NCBI RefSeq assembly: GCF_041075285.1
Contig: NZ_CP163512.1
Span: 4,154,001 to 4,218,000, forward strand
Length of the DNA: 64,000 bases
Direction: 5' to 3'
From: Providencia rettgeri
GTDB taxonomy: Bacteria > Pseudomonadota > Gammaproteobacteria > Enterobacterales > Enterobacteriaceae
The translations under genes were made by a program, and so were the position numbers. Positions 17,117 through 26,933 of the stretch are shown in pieces. Every line of letters starts with the position of its first letter. Position 1 is the stretch's first letter. The notes below the pieces were generated by a model. It was not told the origin of the DNA, searched no databases, and was given only the letters and a program-made list of their open reading frames with translations.

Positions 17117-18529
17117 ATGGCTAAAAAACCCTCATCGAATTTTAAAACAGATGCCCCTCGAGACCACCAAATGGAAGGCTTGAAACTTCCACCGCACTCT
17201 CTTGAGGCGGAGCAATCTGTTTTGGGAGGATTGATGTTGGATAACGAACGTTGGGATACCGTCTCTGAGCGAGTCACCCACGCTGACTTTTTTAGTCGCC
17301 CTCACCGCACGATTTTCTCGCAGATGCAATTATTGCTAGAGCGAGGCAAGCCTATCGACTTAATTACTTTGTCGGAATCGTTAGAGCAAGAAGGTGAACT
17401 CGATAGCGTAGGGGGCTTTGCCTATTTAGCCGAGTTGTCAAAAAATACGCCAAGTGCGGCGAATATTAATGCTTATGCCGATATTGTTCGCGAACGTGCG
17501 GTTGTGCGCGATATGATTTCTGTTGCTAATGAAATCGCGGATGCGGGTTACGACCCACAAGGGCGCAGCAGTGAAGACCTGTTGGATTTAGCCGAAAGTA
17601 AGGTTTTCCAAATCGCGGAATCCCGAGCAAACAAAGATGAAGGGCCAAAAGGCATTGAAGCCATTTTATCTGAAACTGTCGAAAAGATAGAGCAGCTCTA
17701 CCAGCAACCTCATGATGGGGTAACAGGGGTTTCTACGGGGTATCAAGATCTTGATAAGAAAACGGCAGGGTTACAAGGTTCAGACTTAATTATCGTGGCA
17801 GCACGTCCATCAATGGGGAAAACCACCTTTGCGATGAACTTATGTGAAAATGCGGCGATGACAGAAGAAAAGCCTGTGCTTATCTTCAGCTTGGAGATGC
17901 CCGGTAACCAGATCATGATGCGTATGCTCGCCTCACTTTCTCGTGTTGACCAAACACGTATCCGTACTGGTCAATTAGATGATGAGGATTGGGCGCGAAT
18001 TTCCAGCACCATGGGTATTTTGATGGAAAAACGTAACATGTACATCGATGACTCATCAGGCCTGACGCCAACAGAGGTGCGCTCCCGTGCGAGGCGTATT
18101 TACCGTGAACATGGTGGCTTAAGTCTTATCATGATTGACTACCTCCAGTTAATGCGAGTACCTTCGCTTTCTGATAACCGTACCCTTGAAATTGCCGAAA
18201 TTTCGCGCTCACTCAAAGCATTAGCGAAAGAGCTCAATGTACCTGTGGTGGCATTATCACAGTTAAACCGTAGCCTAGAGCAGCGTGCGGATAAGCGCCC
18301 AGTTAACTCTGACTTGCGTGAATCAGGGTCTATCGAGCAAGATGCGGACTTGATCATGTTTATCTACCGTGATGAAGTTTACCACGACAACAGCGAGCTT
18401 AAAGGTGTCGCTGAGATTATTATCGGTAAACAGCGTAACGGGCCAATTGGTACAGTGCGGTTGACGTTTAACGGGCAGTGGTCGCGCTTCGATAACTATG
18501 CAGGGCCGGCATATAACGATGAAGACTAA
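17117..18529 (+). CDS. dnaB: Replicative DNA helicase DnaB
   Basis: Hexameric 5'-3' replicative helicase of 470 aa (E. coli 471). The N-terminal DnaB domain begins at LPPHSLEAEQSVLGGLM, the linker follows, and the RecA-like ATPase carries Walker A ARPSMGKTTF (about residue 230), Walker B in LSLIMIDYLQLM, and the arginine-containing LRESGSIEQDADLIMFIYR. It is followed by an ERIC array and alr, preserving the enterobacterial dnaB-alr-tyrB order. Confidence 0.98.
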   Translation: MAKKPSSNFKTDAPRDHQMEGLKLPPHSLEAEQSVLGGLMLDNERWDTVSERVTHADFFSRPHRTIFSQMQLLLERGKPIDLITLSESLEQEGELDSVGGFAYLAELSKNTPSAANINAYADIVRERAVVRDMISVANEIADAGYDPQGRSSEDLLDLAESKVFQIAESRANKDEGPKGIEAILSETVEKIEQLYQQPHDGVTGVSTGYQDLDKKTAGLQGSDLIIVAARPSMGKTTFAMNLCENAAMTEEKPVLIFSLEMPGNQIMMRMLASLSRVDQTRIRTGQLDDEDWARISSTMGILMEKRNMYIDDSSGLTPTEVRSRARRIYREHGGLSLIMIDYLQLMRVPSLSDNRTLEIAEISRSLKALAKELNVPVVALSQLNRSLEQRADKRPVNSDLRESGSIEQDADLIMFIYRDEVYHDNSELKGVAEIIIGKQRNGPIGTVRLTFNGQWSRFDNYAGPAYNDED

Positions 18530-18532
18530 AAA

Positions 18533-19365
18533 ATACTCGTCATATTTTGCGCTGTCGCGGTGTTGGCTGCACTCAGCTACGCGAGTCACATACTTGTGTA
18601 TGCTCCCCGCGATATCTTCGTTTGCCGCCTAGCGACACCTCAAACTATTTAGAGTATTGGAAATAGGGCGTTGGAATTCGAGTGTTTGAACTAGAGTATT
18701 AAAATTAAATGGTTCATAAAATAATATCTAATGGAAATTAGAGTATTAGCGTGTTTGTCATATTTTGCGCTGTCACGGTGTTGGCTGCACTCAGCTACGC
18801 GAGTCACATACTTGTGCGTGCTCCCCACGATATCTTCGTTTGCCGCCTAGCGACAACCCAAACTATTTAGCGTATTGGAAATAGGGCGTTGGAATTCGAG
18901 TGTTTGAACTAGAGTATTAAAATTAAATGGTTCATAAAATAATATCGGATGGAAATTAGAGTATTAGCGTGTTTGTCATATTTTGCGCTGTCGCGGTGTT
19001 GGCTGCACTCAGCTACGCGAGTCACATACTTGTGTATGCTCCCCACGATATCTTCGTTTGCCACCTAGCGACACCTCAAACTATTTAGCGTATTGGAAAT
19101 AGGGCGTTGGAATTCGAGTGTTTGAACTAGAGTATTAAAATTAAATGGCTCATAAAATAATATCTAATGGAAATTAGAGTATTAGCGTGTTTGTCATATT
19201 TTGCGCTGTCGCGGTGTTGGCTGCACTCAGCTACGCGAGTCACATACTTGTGCGTGCTCCCCACGATATCTTCGTTTGCCGCCTAGCGACAACCCAAAAC
19301 GATTTAGCGAATTAAAATTAGAGCATAAAATAAAACGATTCATAAAATAATATCTAATGGAAATT
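18533..19365. repeat. Tandem array of four ERIC elements, 218-bp period
   Basis: Four ERIC-type sequences lie head to tail between dnaB and alr. Equivalent positions (GTCATATTTTGCGCTGTC) start at 18539, 18757, 18975 and 19193, a constant spacing of 218 bp. Each holds the ERIC palindrome core GGTGTTGGCTGCACTCAG ... TTCGTTTGCC. Unit 1 (18533-18657) keeps both ends (ATACTC and GAGTAT). A unique spacer of about 95 bp, including GGGCGTTGGAATTCGAGTG, is repeated with it; the last unit is truncated. Units 1 and 3 share TGTGTATGCTCC, units 2 and 4 share TGTGCGTGCTCC, showing duplication of a two-unit block. Confidence 0.9.
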
Positions 19366-19402
19366 GATCTTTTTTAGCGTATAACAAATAGAGAATATAT
19401 TG

Positions 19403-19429
19403 AGCTGCCAAAGGGCAGCTTAATTTTTA
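19403..19429 (+). terminator. Terminator beyond the ERIC array, before alr
   Basis: AGCTGCC and GGCAGCT pair around AAAG and are followed by TAATTTTT. It probably ends transcription from dnaB, which would then carry the whole ERIC array in its 3' UTR. Confidence 0.7.
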
Positions 19430-19459
19430 GTGGGTATAGAGAAAACGAACGAGGAAACA

Positions 19460-20542
19460 ATGAAAGCGGCAACCGCATTGATAAACCGCCGCGCTCTGCG
19501 ACACAACTTGCAACGGGTAAAAGAGATTGCGCCTAATAGCCAACTGATTGCAGTTGTTAAAGCAAACGCTTATGGCCATGGATTAGTTGGGGTGGGAAGT
19601 GCAGTGGAAGCGCTAGTAGATGGCTTTGGCGTAGCAAGGTTGAATGAAGCATTACTATTGCGTCAACATGGCATCACAAAACCGATTGTCTTGCTGGAAG
19701 GTTTTTTTGAGCAAGCAGACTTAGTGTTGATGGCGGAGCATAAGATAGATACGGTTATTCACTGTGTTGAACAGCTTGAAATGCTTGAAACGGCTAAGTT
19801 GTCCCACTCTCTTAAAGTTTGGATGAAACTCGATACGGGGATGCACCGCCTTGGTGTATTGCCAAAAGAGGCTGACGCTTTTTATCAACGTTTACAACGC
19901 TGCCAACATGTCGCACTACCGATTAATATTGTGAGCCATTTTTGCCAAGCCGATGCGCCACAGTTGCCAACAACCCAACGACAAATCGACTGTTTTAAAC
20001 AGTTTATTGCAGGCAAAGAGGGGGAGAAGTCCATTGCGGCGTCTGCCGGTATCCTATTATGGCCTGAAGCTCACTATGACTGGGTTCGCCCTGGGATCAT
20101 GATGTATGGTGCTTCACCTCAAGAAGGAAAAAGTGCCGCAGACTTTGGTTTGCAGCCAGTGATGACTTTAAAATCCACTTTAATTGCCGTGAGAGAACAT
20201 TTCGCAGGTCAATGTGTTGGCTATGGTGAAACCTGGTGTAGTGACAAAGATACTCGCCTTGGTGTTGTTGCCATTGGTTATGGTGATGGTTATCCACGTA
20301 ATGTGCCATCAGGAACACCTGTGTTGGTTAATGGGCGAAAAGTGCCCATTATTGGCCGTATTTCGATGGACATGACTGTCGTGGATTTGGGGGCAAATGC
20401 CACCGATAAAGTGGGGGATGAGGTGATTTTGTGGGGGAATGGACTGCCAGTTGAAGAAATTGCCGCACAAACGGGTATTATCAACTATGAGCTACTCACT
20501 AAATTGACCTCGCGTGTTGCAATGGAATATGTAGACGAATAG
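19460..20542 (+). CDS. alr: Alanine racemase, biosynthetic
   Basis: PLP enzyme making D-alanine for peptidoglycan. The start is ATG at 19460 ([13 protein letters not shown]) with GAGGAAA upstream; the frame is open to 19430 but that extension is not family-like. The 360-aa protein has the PLP lysine in [10 protein letters not shown] (K34), the phosphate-binding region near [11 protein letters not shown], and the catalytic-tyrosine region [13 protein letters not shown]. Located between dnaB and tyrB as in E. coli. Confidence 0.97.
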   Translation: MKAATALINRRALRHNLQRVKEIAPNSQLIAVVKANAYGHGLVGVGSAVEALVDGFGVARLNEALLLRQHGITKPIVLLEGFFEQADLVLMAEHKIDTVIHCVEQLEMLETAKLSHSLKVWMKLDTGMHRLGVLPKEADAFYQRLQRCQHVALPINIVSHFCQADAPQLPTTQRQIDCFKQFIAGKEGEKSIAASAGILLWPEAHYDWVRPGIMMYGASPQEGKSAADFGLQPVMTLKSTLIAVREHFAGQCVGYGETWCSDKDTRLGVVAIGYGDGYPRNVPSGTPVLVNGRKVPIIGRISMDMTVVDLGANATDKVGDEVILWGNGLPVEEIAAQTGIINYELLTKLTSRVAMEYVDE

Positions 20543-20597
20543 TCAACAAAGGGTTATTTTCAAGTAACAACGTAAAACAGCGCTGAGTAACGCAATG

Positions 20598-20619
20598 AGC
20601 GCTTACATCATTAAGCGCT
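20598..20619 (+). promoter_or_regulatory. Hairpin just upstream of the tyrB ribosome-binding site
   Basis: AGCGCTTA and TAAGCGCT form a perfect 8-bp stem with a 6-base loop, ending 11 bases before the AGGAG of tyrB. There is no U-run, so it may be an mRNA stability element or operator rather than a terminator. Confidence 0.4.
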
Positions 20620-20642
20620 AAATAATGATTAGGAGATGTCCT

Positions 20643-21839
20643 GTGTTTGAACATGTTGATGCTTATCCGGGCGACCCAATTCTGTCGTTAATGGATGAAT
20701 TTAATAAAGATACTCGTGATAACAAAATTAATCTGAGTATTGGCCTTTATTACGATGGTGAAGGGAAAACGCCTGAACTGGCAACGGTGAGTACCGCGAA
20801 AGCGTCATTAAACAAACTGCCTGCGAGTGCCTCGTTATATTTGCCGATGGAAGGCTTGAAAGATTATCGCCTTGAACTGCAAAAACTGGTCTTTGGTGAC
20901 GATTGTCCGTTGATTGCCCAAGAGCGTATTGCGACGGTACAAACCATTGGTGGATCGGGCGCATTAAAAATCGGCGCGGACTTCCTACATCAGTACTACC
21001 CTGATTCAGACGTGTGGTGCAGTGACCCAACATGGGAAAACCATGCTTCCATTTTCGCTGGTGCCGGTACAAAAGTTCACTATTACCCGTACTTTGATGA
21101 AAAAACTAAAGGTGTTAAATTTGATGAAATGCTGGCAACATTCAAGAAATTACCAGCTAATAGCATCATTTTAATGCATCCATGCTGTCATAACCCAACA
21201 GGATCTGATTTAACGCCAGCACAATGGGATGAAGTCACTAAAGTGGCTGTTGAGCGTAAACTGATCCCATTCTTAGATATTGCTTATCAAGGTTTTGCTG
21301 AAGGTATCAACGAAGATGCCTATGCTATCAGAACGATGGTTAAAGCAGGTTTACCTGTATTTGTTAGTAATTCATTCTCTAAAATTTTTGGTATCTACGG
21401 TGAGCGTGCTGGTGGATTATCGGTTATTTGCGAAAACCCTGATGAGCGTGACCGCGTATTAGGTCAGCTTAAAGCGGGTGTGCGTCGTTTATATTCAAGC
21501 CCTCCATCAAATGGGGCAAAAATTGTGGCGGCGGTGTTGACCAACAGTGCAGAAAAAGCGAAATGGCTAGCGGAAGTAGAAGAAATGCGTTTACGTATTT
21601 TAGACATGCGCACTGTGCTAGTGGAAGAGTTGAAAAAAGCACTACCAAGCAAAAACTTCGACCACTTATTGAAACAGCGTGGGATGTTCAGCTATACCGG
21701 CTTTACTAAAGAGCAAGTCGCTCGCTTAAAAGATGAATTTGCAGTGTATTTAGTCGGTACGGGGCGCGTGTGTATGGCGGGGGTTAACCGCCACAATGTA
21801 AAACGTATCGTTGAGGCATTTGCGGCGGTTAGCCAATAA
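20643..21839 (+). CDS. tyrB: Aromatic amino acid aminotransferase
   Basis: PLP-dependent transaminase for tyrosine and phenylalanine (also Asp and Leu) synthesis. The start is GTG at 20643 ([17 protein letters not shown]) with AGGAG 7 bases upstream; the upstream ATG at 20625 would place the Shine-Dalgarno inside the gene. The 398-aa protein has SLYLPMEGL, the cofactor region [24 protein letters not shown], and the PLP lysine in [16 protein letters not shown]. Chromosomal position after alr and before uvrA matches tyrB. Confidence 0.95.
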   Translation: MFEHVDAYPGDPILSLMDEFNKDTRDNKINLSIGLYYDGEGKTPELATVSTAKASLNKLPASASLYLPMEGLKDYRLELQKLVFGDDCPLIAQERIATVQTIGGSGALKIGADFLHQYYPDSDVWCSDPTWENHASIFAGAGTKVHYYPYFDEKTKGVKFDEMLATFKKLPANSIILMHPCCHNPTGSDLTPAQWDEVTKVAVERKLIPFLDIAYQGFAEGINEDAYAIRTMVKAGLPVFVSNSFSKIFGIYGERAGGLSVICENPDERDRVLGQLKAGVRRLYSSPPSNGAKIVAAVLTNSAEKAKWLAEVEEMRLRILDMRTVLVEELKKALPSKNFDHLLKQRGMFSYTGFTKEQVARLKDEFAVYLVGTGRVCMAGVNRHNVKRIVEAFAAVSQ

Positions 21840-21866
21840 TTATTTGCTAATTAATACATTATTGAT

Positions 21867-21892
21867 AAACGCAGGTGAAGGCCTGCGTTTTC
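21867..21892. terminator. Bidirectional terminator between tyrB and uvrA
   Basis: AAACGCAGG and CCTGCGTTT pair around a 6-base loop, with T residues on the plus-strand side. It lies between two convergent genes. Confidence 0.75.
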
Positions 21893-21902
21893 TGACTTAC
21901 CA

Positions 21903-24737
21903 TTAATAGCCGCGCTCTAAAATGGTTTTTAAGAACCTTGAAGTATGGGATTTTTCGCATTCAGCCACTTCTTCTGGTGTACCTGCAATGAGAATTTCAC
22001 CACCTCCGCTGCCCCCTTCAGGGCCTAAATCGACAATCCAGTCTGCGGTTTTAATCACATCAAGGTTGTGTTCAATGACGACAATGGTATTGCCTTGGTC
22101 ACGCAATTGATGCAGAACCACTAAAAGCTGTTGGATATCTGCAAAGTGCAGACCTGTGGTTGGCTCATCCAAAATATAAATCGTTTGCCCAGTGCCGCGT
22201 TTCGATAACTCTTTTGCCAGTTTAACGCGCTGCGCTTCACCACCAGATAATGTGGTGGCGGACTGACCAAGGCGAATATAGGATAACCCTACATCCATTA
22301 AGGTTTGCAGTTTACGCGCAAGGGCAGGAACTGCATCAAAGAATTCACGGGATTCTTCGATGGTCATATCGAGAACTTCATGAATGCTCTTGCCTTTATA
22401 TTTAATTTCTAAGGTTTCGCGGTTATAGCGCTTGCCTTTACACTGGTCGCAAGGCACGTAGACATCAGGCAAAAAGTGCATCTCAACCTTGATGACGCCA
22501 TCACCCTGACAAGCCTCACAGCGCCCCCCTTTTACGTTAAAACTAAAGCGCCCTGGATTGTACCCACGGGTACGAGATTCTGGTACGCCAGCAAATAACT
22601 CACGAATAGGTGTAAATACCCCCGTGTAAGTTGCAGGGTTTGAACGTGGTGTTCGTCCGATTGGGCTTTGGTCAATATCAATGACTTTATCGAAATGCTC
22701 CAAGCCTTCAACATCCAAATAGGGCGCAGGAGTAATAGTCGTTGCCCCATTTAATTGGCGTTGAGCAATAGGGAATAATGTGTCGTTGATCAGTGTGGAT
22801 TTGCCTGAGCCTGATACGCCAGTAATACAGGTAAATAGCCCGACTGGTATTTTTAATGTCACATTTTTTAGGTTGTTGCCTTTCGCGCCGAACACCGTCA
22901 ACATTTTGTCTTTATTGACAGGAACACGTTGTTTAGGAATTTCAATTCTACGTTCGCCACTTAAGAACTTACCGGTTAAGGACTCTGGGTTAGCAACAAT
23001 ATCTTCCAATGTACCTTGAGCCACAATTTGGCCACCATGTACCCCAGCACCAGGGCCAATATCAATCACATGATCAGCGGCACGGATGGCGTCTTCGTCG
23101 TGTTCTACGACGATCACGGTATTGCCTAAGTCACGAAGATGGATCAAGGTTTCTAATAGGCGATCGTTATCTCGCTGATGCAGACCAATTGACGGCTCAT
23201 CAAGCACGTACATCACCCCCACTAAACCCGCTCCAATTTGACTTGCAAGGCGAATACGTTGTGCTTCTCCCCCCGATAAAGTGTCTGCTGAGCGTGATAA
23301 ACTTAAGTAGTTTAAGCCTACGTTCACTAAGAATTTGAGACGATCACTTATCTCTTTCAGTACTTTTTCTGCGATTTTCGCACGTTGCCCACTGAGCTTT
23401 AAGTTTTGGAAAAACGCCATGGCATGGCCAATACTGTAATCTGCGATTTCAGGTAACGTGGTGTTTTCAACAAAGACAAAGCGTGCTTCTTTACGTAAAC
23501 GAGTTCCGTTACAAGAGACACAAGGGCGATTACTGATGTATTTTGCGAGTTCCTCACGAACAGCGGTAGATTCCGTTTCTTTATAACGGCGTTCCATATT
23601 ATTGAGGACACCTTCAAATGGATGGCGGCGAACGGTAATGTCCCCGCGATCATTACGGTATTTAAACTCAATCGATTCTTTGCCTGAACCATACAAAATG
23701 ATTTTTTGCACAGCGGGACTGAGGGAGCTATAAGGGGCTTCGACATCAAATTTATAGTGTTCGGCTAATGACATTAGCATCTGGAAATAATAAAAATTAC
23801 GGCGATCCCAGCCGCGGATTGCCCCACCAGCTAAAGAGATTTCCGTATTTTGCAGTACGCGCTCGGGGTCAAAAAATTGCTGAACGCCTAAACCATCACA
23901 GCTTGGGCAAGCTCCTGCTGGGTTATTAAAGGAAAATAGGCGCGGTTCTAATTCCACCATGCTATAGCCACAAACGGAGCAAGCAAAGTTTGCAGAAAAC
24001 ACCAGCTCTTCTGCTTTTGCATCGTCCATATCGGCAACAATAGCGGTACCACCAGAAAGCTCCAGTGCAGTTTCAAAAGATTCGGCTAGACGCTGAGCAA
24101 TGTCATCTCGGATTTTAAAACGATCCACTACCACTTCGATGGTGTGTTTTTTCTGTAATTCGAGTTTCGGTGGATCTGATAAGTCACAAACTTCGCCATC
24201 AATTCGCGCACGGATATAACCTTGGCTCGCTAAGTTATCGAGTAATTTAACATGCTCTCCTTTGCGATCTTTGACGACAGGCGCGAGCAACATCATGCGG
24301 CGATCGGTGGGTTGTGCTAAAACGTTATCAACCATTTGGCTGACAGTTTGAGCCGCTAATGGAATATCATGATCAGGGCAACGTGGCTCACCCACCCGTG
24401 CAAATAGCAACCGTAGGTAGTCATGAATTTCAGTGATAGTTCCTACCGTTGAGCGCGGGTTATGAGATGTGGATTTTTGTTCAATCGAAATTGCGGGAGA
24501 GAGCCCTTCAATATGGTCTACATCAGGCTTTTCCATTAAAGATAGAAACTGCCGTGCATAAGCGGATAGAGACTCAACATACCGACGCTGTCCCTCTGCA
24601 TATAGAGTATCAAAAGCTAAAGAGGATTTTCCTGAACCAGATAACCCCGTGATAACAATCAGCTTGTCACGAGGAATAACGAGATTGATATTTTTCAGAT
24701 TATGCGTGCGTGCGCCGCGGACTTCGATATTATCCAT
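21903..24737 (-). CDS. uvrA: Excinuclease ABC subunit A
   Basis: DNA damage-recognition ATPase of nucleotide excision repair, 944 aa. Two ABC modules are visible: Walker [10 protein letters not shown] near the N terminus and GVSGSGKST in the second half, each with LSGGEAQR signatures and LDEPS/LDEPT Walker B regions. Zinc-finger cysteines occur in [25 protein letters not shown] and CEACQGDG ... CDQCKGK. It is divergent from ssb, and a LexA box lies about 65 bases upstream of the start, so SOS induction is expected. Confidence 0.98.
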   Translation of the reverse strand: MDNIEVRGARTHNLKNINLVIPRDKLIVITGLSGSGKSSLAFDTLYAEGQRRYVESLSAYARQFLSLMEKPDVDHIEGLSPAISIEQKSTSHNPRSTVGTITEIHDYLRLLFARVGEPRCPDHDIPLAAQTVSQMVDNVLAQPTDRRMMLLAPVVKDRKGEHVKLLDNLASQGYIRARIDGEVCDLSDPPKLELQKKHTIEVVVDRFKIRDDIAQRLAESFETALELSGGTAIVADMDDAKAEELVFSANFACSVCGYSMVELEPRLFSFNNPAGACPSCDGLGVQQFFDPERVLQNTEISLAGGAIRGWDRRNFYYFQMLMSLAEHYKFDVEAPYSSLSPAVQKIILYGSGKESIEFKYRNDRGDITVRRHPFEGVLNNMERRYKETESTAVREELAKYISNRPCVSCNGTRLRKEARFVFVENTTLPEIADYSIGHAMAFFQNLKLSGQRAKIAEKVLKEISDRLKFLVNVGLNYLSLSRSADTLSGGEAQRIRLASQIGAGLVGVMYVLDEPSIGLHQRDNDRLLETLIHLRDLGNTVIVVEHDEDAIRAADHVIDIGPGAGVHGGQIVAQGTLEDIVANPESLTGKFLSGERRIEIPKQRVPVNKDKMLTVFGAKGNNLKNVTLKIPVGLFTCITGVSGSGKSTLINDTLFPIAQRQLNGATTITPAPYLDVEGLEHFDKVIDIDQSPIGRTPRSNPATYTGVFTPIRELFAGVPESRTRGYNPGRFSFNVKGGRCEACQGDGVIKVEMHFLPDVYVPCDQCKGKRYNRETLEIKYKGKSIHEVLDMTIEESREFFDAVPALARKLQTLMDVGLSYIRLGQSATTLSGGEAQRVKLAKELSKRGTGQTIYILDEPTTGLHFADIQQLLVVLHQLRDQGNTIVVIEHNLDVIKTADWIVDLGPEGGSGGGEILIAGTPEEVAECEKSHTSRFLKTILERGY

Positions 24738-24800
24738 TTACCACTTCCCGGATGATTTGATATTGAACAATCGGAAGCGATCATTATCACATATTTTTCC

Positions 24801-24816
24801 CTGAATGGATATACAG
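24801..24816. promoter_or_regulatory. LexA (SOS) box upstream of uvrA
   Basis: CTGAATGGATATACAG fits CTG-N10-CAG with an AT-rich centre and is followed by TA, as in the LexA consensus. E. coli has a LexA box at the same position between uvrA and ssb. Confidence 0.85.
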
Positions 24817-24956
24817 TACTCGTCATATTTTCTTGCTCGTTATATTTAAGCTCGCAGCATTGTTGATTGTATTCAGCGAGGTAGCCCATATACCGTGTAG
24901 ATCCCGTACAATCTGTGTATTTGCCACCTCGTGGTGAATTAAACGATTTAGAGTAG
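24817..24956. repeat. Divergent ERIC-like element between uvrA and ssb
   Basis: It begins TACTCGTCATATTTT and ends CGATTTAGAGTA, matching ERIC ends. The centre (TTGTTGATTGTATTCAGCG ... TTTGCCACC) is diverged and contains extra bases, giving about 140 bp. It starts immediately after the LexA box. Confidence 0.75.
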
Positions 24957-25199
24957 GGGGGCTTTTGAGATTGAAAATAACAAGTCAGTTCAAGAGAGGG
25001 AATAATGTGTAGGAAGGCGTGATACGGATAAATAATATTGTGTCTATACTGAAAAGGTCACAATGAAATTTCACTTAAATTTGGAAAGCGTTTCGCAAGT
25101 TTTATCGTGTAATTTCAATTGTTGGTGCAAATCGGTTCGGTCGTTGGTAAACTTCACGGCTAATCCAGAGATTAAAATTCAATGCATCAGGAGTAATAA

Positions 25200-25718
25200 A
25201 TGGCCAGCAGAGGCGTAAATAAAGTAATTCTTATCGGTAACCTAGGACAAGATCCTGAAATCCGTTATATGCCTAACGGCGGAGCTGTGGCAAACCTGAC
25301 TCTGGCAACTTCTGAAAGTTGGCGCGACAAGCAAACTGGCGAGATGCGTGAAAAAACAGAATGGCATCGCGTGGTGATTTTCGGCAAATTAGCTGAAGTT
25401 GCGGGTGAATATCTGAAAAAAGGTTCACAAGTCTATATCGAAGGTTCTCTGCAAACGCGTAAATGGCAAGACCAAAGCGGTCAAGATCGTTACACAACTG
25501 AAGTGGTTGTTAATATTGGCGGCTCTATGCAAATGTTGGGTGGTCGTGGTGGCGATGCGTCATCACAAGGCCAGGGTGGTCAAGGTGGTTGGGGTCAACC
25601 TCAACAACCACAAGCCGCACAACAATTCAGTGGCGGCGGAGCCCCAGCTCGCTCACAAGCGGCTGCCCCGCAAACCAATGAACCACCAATGGATTTCGAT
25701 GATGATATTCCGTTCTAA
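25200..25718 (+). CDS. ssb: Single-stranded DNA-binding protein
   Basis: Homotetrameric ssDNA-binding protein of 172 aa. The OB fold spans about residues 1-110 (begins [20 protein letters not shown], with [18 protein letters not shown]), followed by a Gly/Gln/Pro-rich linker and the conserved acidic tip DFDDDIPF that recruits partner proteins. CAGGAG precedes the ATG. Divergent from uvrA as in E. coli. Confidence 0.98.
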   Translation: MASRGVNKVILIGNLGQDPEIRYMPNGGAVANLTLATSESWRDKQTGEMREKTEWHRVVIFGKLAEVAGEYLKKGSQVYIEGSLQTRKWQDQSGQDRYTTEVVVNIGGSMQMLGGRGGDASSQGQGGQGGWGQPQQPQAAQQFSGGGAPARSQAAAPQTNEPPMDFDDDIPF

Positions 25719-25798
25719 AGGGAATACGTTTATAGATGTTAAAAAGCTTCATAGTATTTTCTTTACCTTATTGAATTAAAATAAACGAAGAAAAAATT

Positions 25799-25834
25799 AG
25801 GCCTCATATATCAATATATGTGAGGCCTTTTTGT
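25799..25834 (+). terminator. Terminator of ssb
   Basis: AGGCCTCA pairs with TGAGGCCT, extended by TATAT/ATATA inside, followed by TTTTTG. Confidence 0.85.
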
Positions 25835-26522
25835 TATGCCTGAAAAGATGTCGACCTATATTAGGACTCGTTAGGCTATAGTGGGTTTTACAAGTTAGCG
25901 GTTGAAAAGAGGAAGGGAAATTTGAACAAAGCGTTACAATTTTTGATTATAAAGTTGCGTTAAGTAACAAGTAAAGATCATAAAATCTACATAACCCTTA
26001 TTAAGAGTTATATGGGTGATATAAATATTGCATATAATCAATATCTTGTTGAGTTTTCATGTTCGCTATATTTTATCCTTAGTTGTAATTAATTAAATTT
26101 TGTTACTGGTCAGTAATGTGGATTATTGATAGAGAAATAAATTTATGTTTTGTTTTACATTTTTATATTTATTGACATAATTTATATTCTATTAGAATGA
26201 GGCGAGTGATATTAATATCAGTAAGGTTTAATTAACATTATGATAATATGGTTATTTTCACAATAAGTGGCATTTACTAATAACCAAATAAGCTGAAATA
26301 TTTTTTTTCAAAAAAACACATATTACAATTACTGTTGAATCTGAAACGTGGAAACCCAAGAAAATTATTTTTATCTTATTTTACTCTACATTGGGATTTA
26401 TATTTTTTGTTTTTGTTTTGGTTTTTATTAAAAATAATAAAATGTTTTGTTTTTATTTTTAATTAATCCTAAATAGGGATAAAAAAGTATAATGTTTATA
26501 GCATTATAAGGCTTAATGCTTG

Positions 26523-26540
26523 TCACTTTAATTAAAGTGA
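26523..26540. promoter_or_regulatory. 18-bp perfect palindrome upstream of the peptide gene
   Basis: TCACTTTAATTAAAGTGA is fully symmetrical and lies 124 bases before the peptide start. It could be a dimeric regulator operator; the regulator is not identified. Confidence 0.45.
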
Positions 26541-26593
26541 TATTGAATTTATATTATTGTTGTGCTTATAATCGCCATTGCCTTATTAGGTGA

Positions 26594-26617
26594 TTAGACT
26601 TTATTAATAAAATCTAA
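26594..26617. promoter_or_regulatory. Imperfect palindrome in the presumed 5' UTR of the peptide gene
   Basis: TTAGACTTTATT pairs with AATAAAATCTAA with one mismatch, 47 bases upstream of the peptide start. It may be an operator or an mRNA hairpin. Confidence 0.4.
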
Positions 26618-26664
26618 TTTATTCTAATTCAATTTTATTTAGTATTTAGAAATAAGGAAATCAT

Positions 26665-26853
26665 ATGAAACTGTTAAATGCTATTGATGCATCAAAGGTG
26701 ATTGGCGGAACAGCACCTGTATGTAATACATCTTATAATTCTGTTGTTGTTGGCGGCGGAAATGCAAGTTGTCAAGCAATCACTAAATGTACTGACAAGC
26801 ATGGTGAAGTTAGTTATAAAACGCAACCTGCTCCAGGTAAATGCCAAGCATAA
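26665..26853 (+). CDS. Double-glycine leader peptide precursor, microcin-like
   Basis: Peptide of 62 aa with AAGGAAATC just before the ATG. Residues 1-15 (MKLLNAIDASKVIGG) look like a class II microcin/bacteriocin leader: Gly-Gly at -2/-1, Val at -4, Asp at -8, Leu at -12. Cleavage would release a 47-residue core with cysteines at core positions 5, 21, 27 and 45, a GGG turn at 15-17 and lysine residues near the C terminus. It matches no bacteriocin I recognise. The downstream C39-peptidase exporter is its natural processing partner, and the DsbA-like protein could form its two disulfides. Activity (antibacterial, signalling or other) is inference. Confidence 0.75.
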   Translation: MKLLNAIDASKVIGGTAPVCNTSYNSVVVGGGNASCQAITKCTDKHGEVSYKTQPAPGKCQA

Positions 26854-26876
26854 TTAATTAGTTATAAGATAACTAT

Positions 26877-26914
26877 AAAGCATGCTGAAGAGTTGTCTTC
26901 GCATGCTTTTCTTT
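26877..26914 (+). terminator. Attenuator/terminator between peptide gene and export operon
   Basis: AAAGCATGC and GCATGCTTT pair, with GAAGA/TCTTC extending the stem around GTTG, followed by TCTTT. It lies 24 bases after the peptide stop and before the DsbA-like gene. Partial termination would give much more peptide mRNA than machinery mRNA, as is common in bacteriocin operons. Confidence 0.75.
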
Positions 26915-26933
26915 AATTAAATGGTAAAATTGC

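Larger units (their letters stand above)
25835..26664. other. Long AT-rich intergenic region upstream of the peptide gene
   Basis: About 830 bases of very AT-rich DNA between the ssb terminator and the precursor peptide gene. I see no credible ORF or RNA gene. It contains an 18-bp perfect palindrome (26523-26540), an imperfect 24-bp palindrome (26594-26617) and several A/T tracts of the type bound by H-NS. It probably holds the promoter and regulatory sites of the peptide cluster. Confidence 0.6.

Noticed and set aside
18533..19365. CRISPR array
   Set aside because: The repeats are long (about 125 bp plus conserved spacer), the intervening sequence is also repeated, and the units match ERIC elements.
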